Shown here: one piece after another, positions 26,303 to 35,604 of the stretch
Layout of the letters: every line of letters begins with the position of its first letter
How positions within the stretch are numbered: the first letter of the stretch is position 1
Origin: JAPOKJ01 sp031421635
Lineage (GTDB): Bacteria > Pseudomonadota > Gammaproteobacteria > Burkholderiales > Burkholderiaceae_E
NCBI GenBank assembly: GCA_031421635.1
Contig: JANOPA010000062.1
Location: forward strand, 15,413 to 79,412
Reading direction: 5' to 3'
DNA: 64,000 nt
The notes under the pieces: model-generated
The model's database searches: none
What the model was told of the DNA's origin: nothing
The model's input: the letters and a program-made list of their open reading frames with translations, nothing else
Position numbers and translations under genes: made by a program

Positions 26303-28078
26303 CTAACCCGAGGTAGGCAAAAAAAACAACCAGTAAATTAGGGTTAGGTTAAACAGCACGCTGAGCCCTAATCCGATTTTCCATCGTACGCTCGGGTCAC
26401 GTTGAATCAAAGGTGTGTTCATTGGCGCCGAAAGGGGACGTGACGCGCCTCGATCAACTGCTAAAAGAAACTCTTCGGCCGTTTCAAATCGCTTGTGGTG
26501 ATCAAGCGCGACGGCCTTGAGAATAATGTGATCCAACCAAATCGGTATTTCAGGATTGAGGCGACTTGGAGCGACCGGGTCACGCCGATATCGTCCGCTC
26601 TGGTAAGGCAGAACCTCCCCGTAGGGTAGCTTGAGTGTGAGGAGTTGATAAAGCGTTACGCCGAGCGCAAATAAATCACTCTTGGCATTGGCCCCTTGAG
26701 GCTCGGTCTCCCCCTGCTGAGCGTCGAAGCCCCATTGCTCCGGGTTTACGAAACTCGGTGTCCCGGCATGCAGCTTACGCATTGATTCGGGCTCTCGCCC
26801 GGTGAGCGCCACGCCGAGATCCAGTAAGCGCAACACGCCATCTTCACCCTGATGCAAATTCGCGGGCTTTACGTCGCGATGCACCACGTTCTGCCGATGC
26901 AAGGCACCCAAGGCTTTCAAGGTTTGTGTCGCAACCGAGAGCGCCTGCTGCACGCTACATTGCACTTTGCGATCTATTAGATTTTGCAAGGTTTCGCCGC
27001 CATGCCAGCCGTATAGCAAATAAAATGCCGAAGGCGGCATACCGGACTCCACTAAGGCCGGGGCAAGCTCATACAACTGCACCAAGGATGCGGCGGCCTG
27101 ACTGGTTTGCATGCGTTGACTTACCCAGGCCTCATGGGCCAACATGGCTCGTTCATCCTGATCATGGGCGCGCGCTGGGTTCAGGGTTTTGAGCGCATAG
27201 AGCTTCTTACTCGCCACATCACGGACCTGATAAATGATATTGATCCCGTTATCGGCGATGATTGAGGTCACAGTCAGTCCGTCGACCTGTGCGCCCACTT
27301 TAAACTTGGCGGGAATGGGTAATGATTGTGCGAGGCGATTTTGGTCGTAGAGCGTCGCGTCGAGTAAGCCCAAGACGCGAATCACCAACGCGCTGGCATT
27401 ATCCTGCGAGCCTGCCTGTAGGGCGGCATTAACCAAGGCCTCGCTCATCACTTGCGCCTGAGAATCAGCGGCAATCACCAGCTCAGCGGTCAGGGCTCGC
27501 AACTTCGCCGGATTGATCACCCCGTGCACGCCATCCGAGAGCAAGACAAATACATCGCCCACCATGAGGTCGCCCTGGGTATAGTCCACCAAGAGTCGAT
27601 CTTCAAAGCCCACCGCGCGCAGTAGCTGATGTCTAAAATCAGGATGGGTGACACTGTGATCACTGGTGAGTTGAGTGGTCGCACCCGCGCGCAGCAAGTA
27701 CGCCCGGGTGTCGCCGACGTGGGCCAGTGAATAGGTCTGACCCCGCAATACCAAGGCGGTGAGGGTCGTGAGTCCAAGCGCTGGCGCGCAGCGTCGATTC
27801 TGCGCGGATAGCCAGGCGTTTTGAGCACTAATCACGCGATCAAGCGACACCGTAGTATCCCAAGTCTCCGGGGTGCAGTAATAGTCCCGGACAAGGGAGG
27901 TGACCGTGGTTTGGGCGGCCTCTCGTCCCATGCCGCCCGTGCTCACGCCGTCTCCAATGGCTGCGATGGCCCCTTTTGCTTCATTGCCCGGCTCGGGTAG
28001 CATCGCGGCGCAAAAATCCTCATTGATTTCTTTGCCGCCCGCCAACGAGGTAAACCCAATATCAATTTGAAATGCCAT
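26303..28078 (-). CDS. Bifunctional PP2C phosphatase / Ser-Thr protein kinase
   Basis: Protein of 591 residues joining two opposing activities. Residues ~1-240 are a PP2C-type phosphatase (INEDFCAAML, GDGVSTGGMGREAA, VGDTRAYLLR, LSDGVHGVI, SQDNASALVIRV supply the metal-binding Asp residues). Residues ~270-545 are an eukaryotic-like kinase with VVHRDVKPANLH near 395 (catalytic Asp), LLDLGVAL in the DFG position (DLG) and GTPSFVNPEQWG as activation/APE-like segment. The C-terminus has one membrane helix near 570-588, so both domains should face the cytoplasm. Such fusions are known near nasA and nirB in proteobacteria; the target is unknown, with the transporter or reductase the obvious candidates. 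Confidence 0.9.
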   Translation of the reverse strand: MAFQIDIGFTSLAGGKEINEDFCAAMLPEPGNEAKGAIAAIGDGVSTGGMGREAAQTTVTSLVRDYYCTPETWDTTVSLDRVISAQNAWLSAQNRRCAPALGLTTLTALVLRGQTYSLAHVGDTRAYLLRAGATTQLTSDHSVTHPDFRHQLLRAVGFEDRLLVDYTQGDLMVGDVFVLLSDGVHGVINPAKLRALTAELVIAADSQAQVMSEALVNAALQAGSQDNASALVIRVLGLLDATLYDQNRLAQSLPIPAKFKVGAQVDGLTVTSIIADNGINIIYQVRDVASKKLYALKTLNPARAHDQDERAMLAHEAWVSQRMQTSQAAASLVQLYELAPALVESGMPPSAFYLLYGWHGGETLQNLIDRKVQCSVQQALSVATQTLKALGALHRQNVVHRDVKPANLHQGEDGVLRLLDLGVALTGREPESMRKLHAGTPSFVNPEQWGFDAQQGETEPQGANAKSDLFALGVTLYQLLTLKLPYGEVLPYQSGRYRRDPVAPSRLNPEIPIWLDHIILKAVALDHHKRFETAEEFLLAVDRGASRPLSAPMNTPLIQRDPSVRWKIGLGLSVLFNLTLIYWLFFLPTSG

Positions 28079-28252
28079 AGCCGCATCTTAAGCAAGTTCA
28101 ATGCCCAAGCAGTACGCCTCGCCTTGAATGAAGCGCACCAAAACAGGGAGTCGACAGTCTGCAAATGTCTCTTGTGGTGCAATGTCGCTCTAATCGATGC
28201 GCGAGTGACCGCGAATTCGACCGACTGGGCACCACAGCCCCCTCTTCCACCT

Positions 28253-28267
28253 TGGCACGGCAATTGC
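28253..28267 (+). promoter_or_regulatory. Sigma-54 promoter of the nirB operon
   Basis: TGGCAC-N5-TTGC fits the -24/-12 consensus, with GG and GC exactly 10 nt apart. Transcription would start near 28279, giving a leader of about 20 nt before nirB. This predicts nitrogen-limitation control through NtrC. GGTGC at 28175 and GCACC at 28229 are possible NtrC half-sites but do not form a full palindrome. Confidence 0.75.
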
Positions 28268-28299
28268 CTTGTAAAGGCTAGTGTTCCTGGGAGAATGGG

Positions 28300-30735
28300 T
28301 TGAAAAAGTCGAAGTTGGTGATGGTTGGAAACGGTATGGCCGGAGTACGAACGATTGAGGAACTCTTAAAAATTGCCCCCGACCTGTATGACATCAGCAT
28401 TTTTGGCGCAGAGTCCCATCCGAACTACAACCGAATTTTATTGTCGCCCGTACTGGCAGGAGAGCAGCAATTAGACGAAATCGTTCTTAACTCCTGGGAG
28501 TGGTACAAGGAAAACAACATCACCTTGCATGCGGGCAAGAAGGTAGTCGCTGTAGACCGGGTTCGTCGCATCGTCAAATCTGAGGACGGCACGGAAGAGC
28601 ACTACGACCGCCTGCTGCTTTGTACTGGTTCCAACCCCTTCATTTTGCCCATTCCCGGCAAGGATCTGAAGGGCGTAATCGCCTATCGCGATATCGCCGA
28701 TACCAATGAGATGATTGCCGCTGCCGGCAAGTACAAAAGGGCGGTGGTGATTGGTGGAGGCCTACTCGGCCTGGAAGCGGCCAACGGACTCATGCTGCGT
28801 GGCATGGACGTGACCGTGATTCATGTCATGCCCTGGCTGATGGAGCGTCAGCTTGATGACGTTGCTGGCAAGCTTCTTCAAAAATCCCTTGAAGATCGCG
28901 GCTTGAAATTCATGATTGGTGCGCAGACTCAGGAGCTCAACGGCAATGCCGAAGGTCGGGTCAGTAGCATCAAATTCAAAGATGGCGTAGAGCTTGCAGC
29001 CGACCTGGTTGTGATGGCCGTGGGCATTCGCCCCAACACCGAACTTGCAGAAAAAATGCACTTGCATTGCAATCGCGGCATTGTCGTGTCAGACACCATG
29101 CAAACCACAACGGATGCACGGATCTATAGCGTAGGTGAATGCGCCGCCCATCGCGGCATTGCCTATGGCTTGGTCGCCCCGCTTTTCGAACAAGCCAAGG
29201 TGGCTGCCAATCATTTAGCAATGTTTGGTATCGGTCGCTACACGGGTTCGCTCACTTCTACCAAGCTTAAAGTGACGGGCATTGATTTATTCTCTGCCGG
29301 AGAATTCATGGGCGGCGCGAATACCGAGGAGATCGTCCTCAGTGATCCGATCGGCGGCGTCTATAAGAAACTCGTCATCAGGGACGACAAGCTCATCGGT
29401 GCCTGCCTGTACGGGGACACGGTCGACGGTAGTTGGTACTTCAAGTTGCTGCGCGACGGCCGCTCGGTCTCGGACATACGCGACAAGCTGATGTTTGGCG
29501 AAAGCAATATCGGCGACGTGGGCCATGAGGGACACAACAAGGCGGCGACCATGCCAGATACGGCCGAAGTGTGCGGCTGCAACGGTGTTAACAAGGGAAC
29601 GATTTGCAAGGCCATTAAGGACAAAGGGCTGTTCACCCTTGATGAGGTACGCAAGCACACTAAAGCTAGCGCCTCTTGCGGTTCGTGCACGGGCTTGGTA
29701 GAGCAAATTCTGATGTTTACAGCGGGCGGCGACTACTCCGCTGCTCCAAAACTCAAAGCCATGTGCGGCTGCACAGACTTTGGTCATCAAGCGGTGCGTG
29801 AGGCTATTCGCAACAGCAAGCTGCTAGCGATTTCCGATGTATTCAAATTCATGGATTGGAAAACCCCTAACGGTTGTCCGACCTGCCGCCCAGCCGTAAA
29901 CTATTATTTGATCTCCACCTGGCCAAAGCTTGCCAAAGACGACCCGCAGAGCCGCTACATCAATGAACGTAGCCATGCCAACATTCAAAAGGATGGTACC
30001 TACAGCGTGATCCCGAGGATGTGGGCCGGCGAGACGACGTCAAGCGAACTACGCAGAATCGCAGACGCGGTCGACAAGTACAAAATCCCCACGGTCAAAG
30101 TCACAGGCGGTCAACGGATTGATCTGCTCGGGGTCAAAAAAGAAGATCTGCAAAACGTGTGGAAAGACATTGGTATGCCGAGCGGACATGCCTATGCCAA
30201 GGCGCTTCGCACGGTGAAAACATGCGTAGGCAGTGAATGGTGCCGCATGGGCACCCAAGATAGCACTCAAATGGGTAAAGACTTGGAGCGCGCGTTGTGG
30301 CGCATGTACGCACCGCACAAAGTGAAGCTGGCCGTATCGGGCTGCCCTCGTAACTGCGCCGAAGCCGGCATTAAGGACGTCGGCGTGATTGGGGTCGAAA
30401 GCGGCTGGGAAATTTACGTGGCCGGCAACGGTGGCATCAAAACCGAAGTGGCGCACTTCTTCTGCAAACTCAAAACACCCGAAGACGTGCTTGAATACTC
30501 GGGCGCGTTCCTGGAGTTATACAGACAAGAAGGCTGGTACCTTGAGCGCACCGTTCACTGGGTGAGTCGCGTCGGACTCGACTATGTCAAGAAAAAGATT
30601 CTGGAAGATCATGAAGGCCGCAAAGCGCTCTGGGAGCAACTGCAATTCGCGCTCGACGGCGAACCCGACCCTTGGTTTGAGTTCGACAAAGCGGCCGTCG
30701 ATACCCGTCAGTTTGAAGCACTCACACCGTCATGA
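28300..30735 (+). CDS. nirB: Nitrite reductase [NAD(P)H], large subunit
   Basis: Cytoplasmic siroheme enzyme of 811 residues reducing nitrite to ammonium. The TTG at 28300 has GGGAG about 6 nt upstream; an ATG 7 codons later is the alternative. An N-terminal FAD/NAD(P) domain has MVGNGMAGVRTIEELL and VVIGGGLLGLEAANGLMLRG near 149. Two BFD-type Fe-S regions follow (CGCNGVNKGTICKAI near 426, MCGCTDFGHQAVREAI near 488). The siroheme/[4Fe-4S] half has CVGSEWCRMG near 641 and SGCPRNCAEAG near 679, supplying the four Cys ligands. It overlaps nirD by 4 nt. No siroheme synthase gene is in the window. Confidence 0.95.
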   Translation: MKKSKLVMVGNGMAGVRTIEELLKIAPDLYDISIFGAESHPNYNRILLSPVLAGEQQLDEIVLNSWEWYKENNITLHAGKKVVAVDRVRRIVKSEDGTEEHYDRLLLCTGSNPFILPIPGKDLKGVIAYRDIADTNEMIAAAGKYKRAVVIGGGLLGLEAANGLMLRGMDVTVIHVMPWLMERQLDDVAGKLLQKSLEDRGLKFMIGAQTQELNGNAEGRVSSIKFKDGVELAADLVVMAVGIRPNTELAEKMHLHCNRGIVVSDTMQTTTDARIYSVGECAAHRGIAYGLVAPLFEQAKVAANHLAMFGIGRYTGSLTSTKLKVTGIDLFSAGEFMGGANTEEIVLSDPIGGVYKKLVIRDDKLIGACLYGDTVDGSWYFKLLRDGRSVSDIRDKLMFGESNIGDVGHEGHNKAATMPDTAEVCGCNGVNKGTICKAIKDKGLFTLDEVRKHTKASASCGSCTGLVEQILMFTAGGDYSAAPKLKAMCGCTDFGHQAVREAIRNSKLLAISDVFKFMDWKTPNGCPTCRPAVNYYLISTWPKLAKDDPQSRYINERSHANIQKDGTYSVIPRMWAGETTSSELRRIADAVDKYKIPTVKVTGGQRIDLLGVKKEDLQNVWKDIGMPSGHAYAKALRTVKTCVGSEWCRMGTQDSTQMGKDLERALWRMYAPHKVKLAVSGCPRNCAEAGIKDVGVIGVESGWEIYVAGNGGIKTEVAHFFCKLKTPEDVLEYSGAFLELYRQEGWYLERTVHWVSRVGLDYVKKKILEDHEGRKALWEQLQFALDGEPDPWFEFDKAAVDTRQFEALTPS

Positions 30736-31217
30736 GCAGCATCGTGTCGACCAGTGAAAGTGGCTTGGGACAGGCAAGCAACGTGGGTAAGAGCATCAGC
30801 GTAAGTAATGGAATGAGTATGAGTACTTCAGGTACATGGTTAAAGATCTGTGCGGTCAACGAGATCCCCGTGCTGGGATCACGCCGCGTTGCCCGTCAGC
30901 AAGGCATTGATGTGGCTGTGTTTCGTAACGACCACGATGAGGTCTTCGCGCTACTCGACCGTTGCCCGCACAAGGGCGGGCCGCTCTCACAAGGTATCGT
31001 GTTCGGCAAGCACGTCGCCTGCCCTTTGCATAACTGGGCCATTGCTCTAAGTGATGGCAAAGCCAGAGCACCTGACGAAGGTTGTACACCACAATTCAAG
31101 CTCAAGGTGGAAAATGGTTTTGTTTTTCTGGACGCTCTGGAGTTGGAGAATCATGCCATCGATTTGCCAAAGCCTCTGGCCGGTCCGTTCCTAAGAGACT
31201 CTGTTAAGAGCAGTTAA
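30732..31217 (+). CDS. nirD: Nitrite reductase small subunit, Rieske-like
   Basis: Protein of 161 residues. The Rieske-type domain has both ligand pairs: DRCPHKGGPLSQG near residue 77 and ACPLHNWAIAL near 96, giving Cys-His plus Cys-His. Many NirD proteins have lost these, so this one may really hold a [2Fe-2S] cluster. The first ~35 residues are Ser/Gly/Met-rich and look like an extension. An internal ATG near 30813 (MSMSTSGTWLKIC) could be the true start. The gene overlaps nirB by 4 nt and the nitrate reductase start by 1 nt. Confidence 0.92.
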   Translation: MSSIVSTSESGLGQASNVGKSISVSNGMSMSTSGTWLKICAVNEIPVLGSRRVARQQGIDVAVFRNDHDEVFALLDRCPHKGGPLSQGIVFGKHVACPLHNWAIALSDGKARAPDEGCTPQFKLKVENGFVFLDALELENHAIDLPKPLAGPFLRDSVKSS

Positions 31218-34054
31218 TGACCCACAAGGATACGCATTCAACCTGCCCTTATTGCGGCGTAGGTTGTGGCGTGATCATCGAGTCCGATGAGAGCGGCATC
31301 ACCGGCGTGCGCGGTGACCCTCTTCACCCAGCCAACTTTGGTCGCCTTTGTACCAAGGGCTCAACCCTGCATTTGACCGCCAGCGCGGTGGTGACACAAC
31401 ATACGCGCCTACTCTTTCCGATGCAACGAACCCGGCGCCCGGAAGACCCTCAGCGCATTAGTTGGGATCAGGCACTCGAGCATGCCGCAAGTCGCTTTGC
31501 CGAGACCATCACCAAGCATGGCCCCGACTCGATCGGCTTCTATATCTCAGGGCAACTGCTGACTGAAGACTATTACGTCTTCAATAAGCTCGCCAAGGGC
31601 TTGATCGGCACAAATAATGTCGACACCAATTCTCGTCTGTGTATGAGTAGCGCCGTGGCCGGTTATAAGATGACCCTTGGTGCGGATGCCCCGCCCAACT
31701 GCTATGAGGATATTCACCACGCCGATTGTATTTTCATCGTGGGCAGCAACACCGCCTGGGCCCATCCAATTCTGTTCCGTCGCATTGAAGACGCCAAGAA
31801 GGCCAAGCCCGATCTAAAGATTATTTTTTGCGACCCGCGCAAGACCGATACGGCAGAAATAGCAGACTTGTATTTGCCATTGCTGCCCGGCACGGACGTG
31901 ATGCTGTTTCACGGCATGCTGCACATCATGATGTGGGAGGGTTGGGTGAATCAGGCTTACATCGCCAAGCACACCAACGGCTTTGAAGACCTCAAGGCCA
32001 CCGTGCGCGACTGCACCCCTGACTTGGTATCGCAAACCTGCGGCATTAGCAAACAAGACCTCTTCCAGGCAGCGCAGTGGTTCGCAACCTCGCCCGCCAC
32101 CTTGAGTCTGTATTGCCAAGGTTTGAACCAGTCCAGCAGTGGTACGGCGAAGAATGCCGCCTTGATCAATCTGCACTTGGCCAGCGCTCAAATCGGGCGC
32201 CCTGGCGCAGGACCCTTCTCACTCACCGGCCAACCCAACGCCATGGGTGGACGAGAAGTCGGCGGCCTGGCCAATCTCATCTCGGCCCATCGCGACATGG
32301 CCAACCCAGTGCATCGCGCCGAGGTCGCGGCACTATGGGGGGTCGATAGAGTTCCGGACAAGCCTGGAAAGACCGCCATAGAGATGTTTCAAGCGGCCGC
32401 CGACGGAGAAATCAAAGCGCTGTGGATTGCCTGTACCAATCCGGCGCAATCGATGCCAGACGTCAACACCGTGCGCCGAGCGATGGAACGGGCCGAGTTT
32501 GTCGTGGTGCAAGAGGCCTTCGCCACCACGGAGACCTGTCGTTACGCCGATTTGCTCCTACCCGCCACCACATGGGGAGAGAAGGACGGAACGGTCACCA
32601 ATAGCGAGCGACGAATTTCGAGAGTACGCGCCGCCATTGCCGCACCTGGCGAAGCGCTTCACGATTGGAAAATCGTTGTCGATTTTGCCCGTCGTTTAGA
32701 GGAGAAACTTGAGGATCGCCAATCAAATTCGACGGCCAAGTCTGGCTCTCATGCAGCATCAAGCCTTTTCAATTACCCCGACCCCGAATCCATCTGGCGC
32801 GAGCACCGTGAATCCACCCGGGGACGCGATTTAGACATTACCGGTCTAAGTTACGCCCTGTTGGACCAAGTGGGGCCGCAGCAGTGGCCGATCCGTGAGG
32901 GCGAAGCAAGCGGCAAGGCACGCCTCTATGACGATGGCGTTTTCCCCACCTCCGATGGCCGCGCAAAATTCGCGAATGTTGCCTATATGCCGCTTGCGGA
33001 AGCTCGCGAATCGCGCTATCCGTTTAGTCTGACCACGGGTCGGCTACGAGACCAATGGCATGGCATGAGCCGCACTGGCACCATCGGCCGCCTGTTTGGT
33101 CATGTCCCTGAGCCCGTGGTTCAAATGAACCCGCAAGACATGGCCCGTCGACTGTTCAAAGACGGCGATCTGGCTCACGTCACCAGTAAACGCGGCTCAA
33201 TTTTGTTGCCGGTCCAATCAAGTTCCGAACTCGCTCCGAGTCAGGCCTTTATCGCGATGCATTGGGGCTCGGAGTTTTTGAGCGGCTGCGCAAGCACAGG
33301 CGAGCCCTTGGGAGGCGTCAATGCCTTGACCACCTCGAGCTACTGCCCCACTTCGAAACAACCTGAGCTCAAGCATAGTGCCGTAAAAATCCTGAAAGCT
33401 GAGTTACCTTGGTCGATGCTCGGTGTGGCTTGGCTGCCCGAGGATCAGGTGCACCGATCTCGCAGCACCTTTCAAAAATTGATGCGCTTGGTCCCTTTTG
33501 CGAGTTGTGTGCCCTTTGCCAGTAATACACCTTTGAGCGAAGCGAAACATCAAAGGCAAGGGCTCTTGATCCGCGCGGCCGGTCACGAAGCAGCCTCCAA
33601 AGAGTGGTTTGAATCTGTAGAGGCCTTGCTCGGCCTCGATACGACTGAAACGATTCGCTATGCCGACCCGCGCAAAGGCCAGCGTCGCGCAATGCGTCTT
33701 ACCCGAGACGGCAAACGATCGACCTTACAAGCCTTCATGCTGTCAGGCGATGTTCGAGCCGAGTCGTGGATCAAAACCTTGTTGCAAGAAGAGCTTCCTG
33801 CCCAAGAGTTCGGGCGCTTGCTGCTTGTCCCGGGTGCCACGCCACCGGTCGCCGTCAAGGCTCGAGGAACACAGGTTTGCACCTGCTTTAATGTGAGTGC
33901 GGAACAAATAAAAACCCATCTCGCTGGCACCCACGGTAGCGCGCAAGACCTTCTTGCCTCGCTGCAAACGACTTTAAAGTGCGGCACCAATTGCGGGTCT
34001 TGCGTGCCGGAATTAAAGACCATCGTGCACGCCACACAGCTTGTAACGCCCTAG
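31217..34054 (+). CDS. nasA: Assimilatory nitrate reductase catalytic subunit
   Basis: Cytoplasmic molybdopterin enzyme of 945 residues reducing nitrate to nitrite. The [4Fe-4S] motif TCPYCGVGCGVIIE lies at residues 9-22, followed by the bis-MGD domains: STLHLTASA, SNTAWAHPI and CDPRKTDTAEIADLYLPLLP, here cited only by short stretches; PNAMGGREVGG; LPATTWGEKDGTVTNSERRI region; LTTGRLRDQWHGMSRTG. A C-terminal BFD-like Fe-S domain is fused, with CTCFNVSAEQIKTHL near 888 and CGTNCGSCVPEL near 921, as in NasC/NasA enzymes that take electrons from an NADH subunit or ferredoxin. No partner electron-transfer gene follows, so ferredoxin or flavodoxin is likely. Names differ between species (nasA, nasC, nasB). 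Confidence 0.93.
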   Translation: MTHKDTHSTCPYCGVGCGVIIESDESGITGVRGDPLHPANFGRLCTKGSTLHLTASAVVTQHTRLLFPMQRTRRPEDPQRISWDQALEHAASRFAETITKHGPDSIGFYISGQLLTEDYYVFNKLAKGLIGTNNVDTNSRLCMSSAVAGYKMTLGADAPPNCYEDIHHADCIFIVGSNTAWAHPILFRRIEDAKKAKPDLKIIFCDPRKTDTAEIADLYLPLLPGTDVMLFHGMLHIMMWEGWVNQAYIAKHTNGFEDLKATVRDCTPDLVSQTCGISKQDLFQAAQWFATSPATLSLYCQGLNQSSSGTAKNAALINLHLASAQIGRPGAGPFSLTGQPNAMGGREVGGLANLISAHRDMANPVHRAEVAALWGVDRVPDKPGKTAIEMFQAAADGEIKALWIACTNPAQSMPDVNTVRRAMERAEFVVVQEAFATTETCRYADLLLPATTWGEKDGTVTNSERRISRVRAAIAAPGEALHDWKIVVDFARRLEEKLEDRQSNSTAKSGSHAASSLFNYPDPESIWREHRESTRGRDLDITGLSYALLDQVGPQQWPIREGEASGKARLYDDGVFPTSDGRAKFANVAYMPLAEARESRYPFSLTTGRLRDQWHGMSRTGTIGRLFGHVPEPVVQMNPQDMARRLFKDGDLAHVTSKRGSILLPVQSSSELAPSQAFIAMHWGSEFLSGCASTGEPLGGVNALTTSSYCPTSKQPELKHSAVKILKAELPWSMLGVAWLPEDQVHRSRSTFQKLMRLVPFASCVPFASNTPLSEAKHQRQGLLIRAAGHEAASKEWFESVEALLGLDTTETIRYADPRKGQRRAMRLTRDGKRSTLQAFMLSGDVRAESWIKTLLQEELPAQEFGRLLLVPGATPPVAVKARGTQVCTCFNVSAEQIKTHLAGTHGSAQDLLASLQTTLKCGTNCGSCVPELKTIVHATQLVTP

Positions 34055-34165
34055 GCTAGCAAGTCACACGGGTGTTTGGCATATCATTGGCAGACCCCGT
34101 CACGATGTCTCCTTTTTACGGCCTTGTGGACCCATCGGCTTTTCGCCTCACCTGAGCAGATCGAA

Positions 34166-34954
34166 ATGAACGCCCCAAAACTCAAGCACGTGAACTACCA
34201 AGTCACTGAGCACATCGCGGAAATCCAACTTTCCAGCGACCCTGCCAATGCCATGAGCGAGGCGATGATCGATGAAATCTTGCTCGCCTTAGAGGCTGCC
34301 AAGAACGATACCTCGGTGCGGGCCGTGCTGCTGACCAGCGCTAACCCCAAGATATTCTGCGCCGGGTTAGAGCTCGACGCCCTGCGCAAATCAACAAGTT
34401 CAGAGGCCAATCGGCTCCTAGAAAAACTCTACCCCAAGCTTTGCGACGCGCAATTTCACTTAGGCAAACCCTCCATCGCCGTGGTTGCCGGTGCGGCGCG
34501 AGGCGGTGGAATGACCTTGGCGATTTCCTGCGACATCATTATCGCGGCGCAGTCCGCGACCTTCGGCTATCCAGAGATCGATGTGGGTGTACCTCCGGCA
34601 ATCCACTTCACCCATCTGCCACGTATCGTCGGCAAGCACCGCGCCTTCGATCTTCTTTTTACGGGCCGCGCCTTTAACGCGCACGAAGCACTGGAGCTTG
34701 GGCTGATTAGTCGCTTGACTCCGGACGATACCATTCATGCAGAAGCCAGAAAACTAGCTCAAGTACTGAGCAAGAAATCGCCCGAGGTAATGCGCATGTC
34801 GCGCGCGGCGTTCATGCGGGCCAACGATACTGGCTACCGCCAAGGCGTATCCGGCGCAGTAGAAACTTTTTGCAATGTCTTATCCACGGACGATGCCAAG
34901 GAAGGGCTGGCTGCCTTCGTCGAAAAACGTAAACCACAGTGGACCACAAAATGA
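34166..34954 (+). CDS. Enoyl-CoA hydratase/isomerase family protein
   Basis: Crotonase-fold protein of 262 residues from the ATG at 34166; about 30 upstream in-frame codons look unrelated to the family. The oxyanion-hole segments are KIFCAGLELDAL near residue 64 and VAGAARGGGMTLAISCDIII near 110. A Glu is found near the expected site in YPEIDVGVPP, but other crotonase catalytic residues are not obvious. The family handles acyl-CoA hydration, isomerisation or C-C bond hydrolysis. It is coupled by a 4-nt overlap to a thioesterase gene, so acyl-CoA turnover is the likely setting. Confidence 0.87.
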   Translation: MNAPKLKHVNYQVTEHIAEIQLSSDPANAMSEAMIDEILLALEAAKNDTSVRAVLLTSANPKIFCAGLELDALRKSTSSEANRLLEKLYPKLCDAQFHLGKPSIAVVAGAARGGGMTLAISCDIIIAAQSATFGYPEIDVGVPPAIHFTHLPRIVGKHRAFDLLFTGRAFNAHEALELGLISRLTPDDTIHAEARKLAQVLSKKSPEVMRMSRAAFMRANDTGYRQGVSGAVETFCNVLSTDDAKEGLAAFVEKRKPQWTTK

Positions 34955-35376
34955 GTGAAGCTCCTGAAGTACATCTCCCCGTAGACAAGGAGTTAGTCCT
35001 CAAAGTGATTCCCTTACCCGGCGACTGTAACGCCAACGGGGACATATTCGGAGGCTGGGTGATGGCACAAGTGGACCTGGCGGGATCCGTAGTTCCGGCC
35101 CGTTACACCATGGGACGCATGGCGACCGTTGCGGTCAATGAGTTTATTTTTAAGCAACCCGTACGAGTCGGCGACTTGTTATCCTTTTTCAGTAGTGTTG
35201 AAAAAGTCGGGCGTACCTCCATCACGGTCAAAGTGGAAGTCTATGCTGAACGCATTCGCGCTCAACGCAAATACATCAAAGTCACAGAGGCCTCCGTCAC
35301 CTACGTGGCGATCGACGATAAGGGACAGCCCCGTCCCCTGCCAAACCCACAGGGCTCTCACCTCATGGCCTACTAG
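34951..35376 (+). CDS. Acyl-CoA thioesterase, YciA-type hotdog
   Basis: Protein of 141 residues hydrolysing acyl-CoA to free acid and CoA. The ATG at 34951 overlaps the stop of the hydratase gene (ATGA). The YciA/BACH hotdog pattern is clear: PGDCNANGDIFGGWVMAQVD near residue 24 (with the catalytic Asn-x-x-Gly-x-x-Phe-Gly-Gly segment), VAVNEFIFKQPVRVGD and SITVKVEVYAERI. Length is normal for the family, which forms hexamers in the cytoplasm. Confidence 0.92.
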   Translation: MSEAPEVHLPVDKELVLKVIPLPGDCNANGDIFGGWVMAQVDLAGSVVPARYTMGRMATVAVNEFIFKQPVRVGDLLSFFSSVEKVGRTSITVKVEVYAERIRAQRKYIKVTEASVTYVAIDDKGQPRPLPNPQGSHLMAY

Positions 35377-35522
35377 TAAGTAGCACGTCGGGTGTGGTCG
35401 CTAAAACTAGCGTGATTAATCGCGTTAGCGATTGAGATCGAAAAGGCTTGCCCTATTGTTCAAGGCGCTCTTGGCATCGCGGCGAACCTAGCGGGTTGGG
35501 TTGAGTTGGGTTGTTTATATTA

Positions 35523-35538
35523 TGTACCAAACGGTACA
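35523..35538. promoter_or_regulatory. Perfect palindrome, possible TetR-type operator
   Basis: TGTACC-AAAC-GGTACA is a perfect 6+6 bp inverted repeat with a 4-nt spacer. It lies about 70-80 nt upstream of the branched-chain amino acid transporter remnant. Many TetR regulators bind sites of this shape. No TetR gene is in the window, so it may be a leftover operator of the lost transporter operon. Confidence 0.4.
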
Positions 35539-35604
35539 AATCAGTCACAGATCTGTTTGCTGATCGACTCATTTCAAGTACCTTCACGCAAAAAAATCCG
35601 GAGA

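Noticed and set aside
26275..26313. CCTCGGG / CCCGAGG inverted repeat between the convergent nitrate transporter and phosphatase-kinase genes
   Set aside because: A 7-bp stem with a 25-nt loop and no proper T-run on either side is weak evidence for a terminator.
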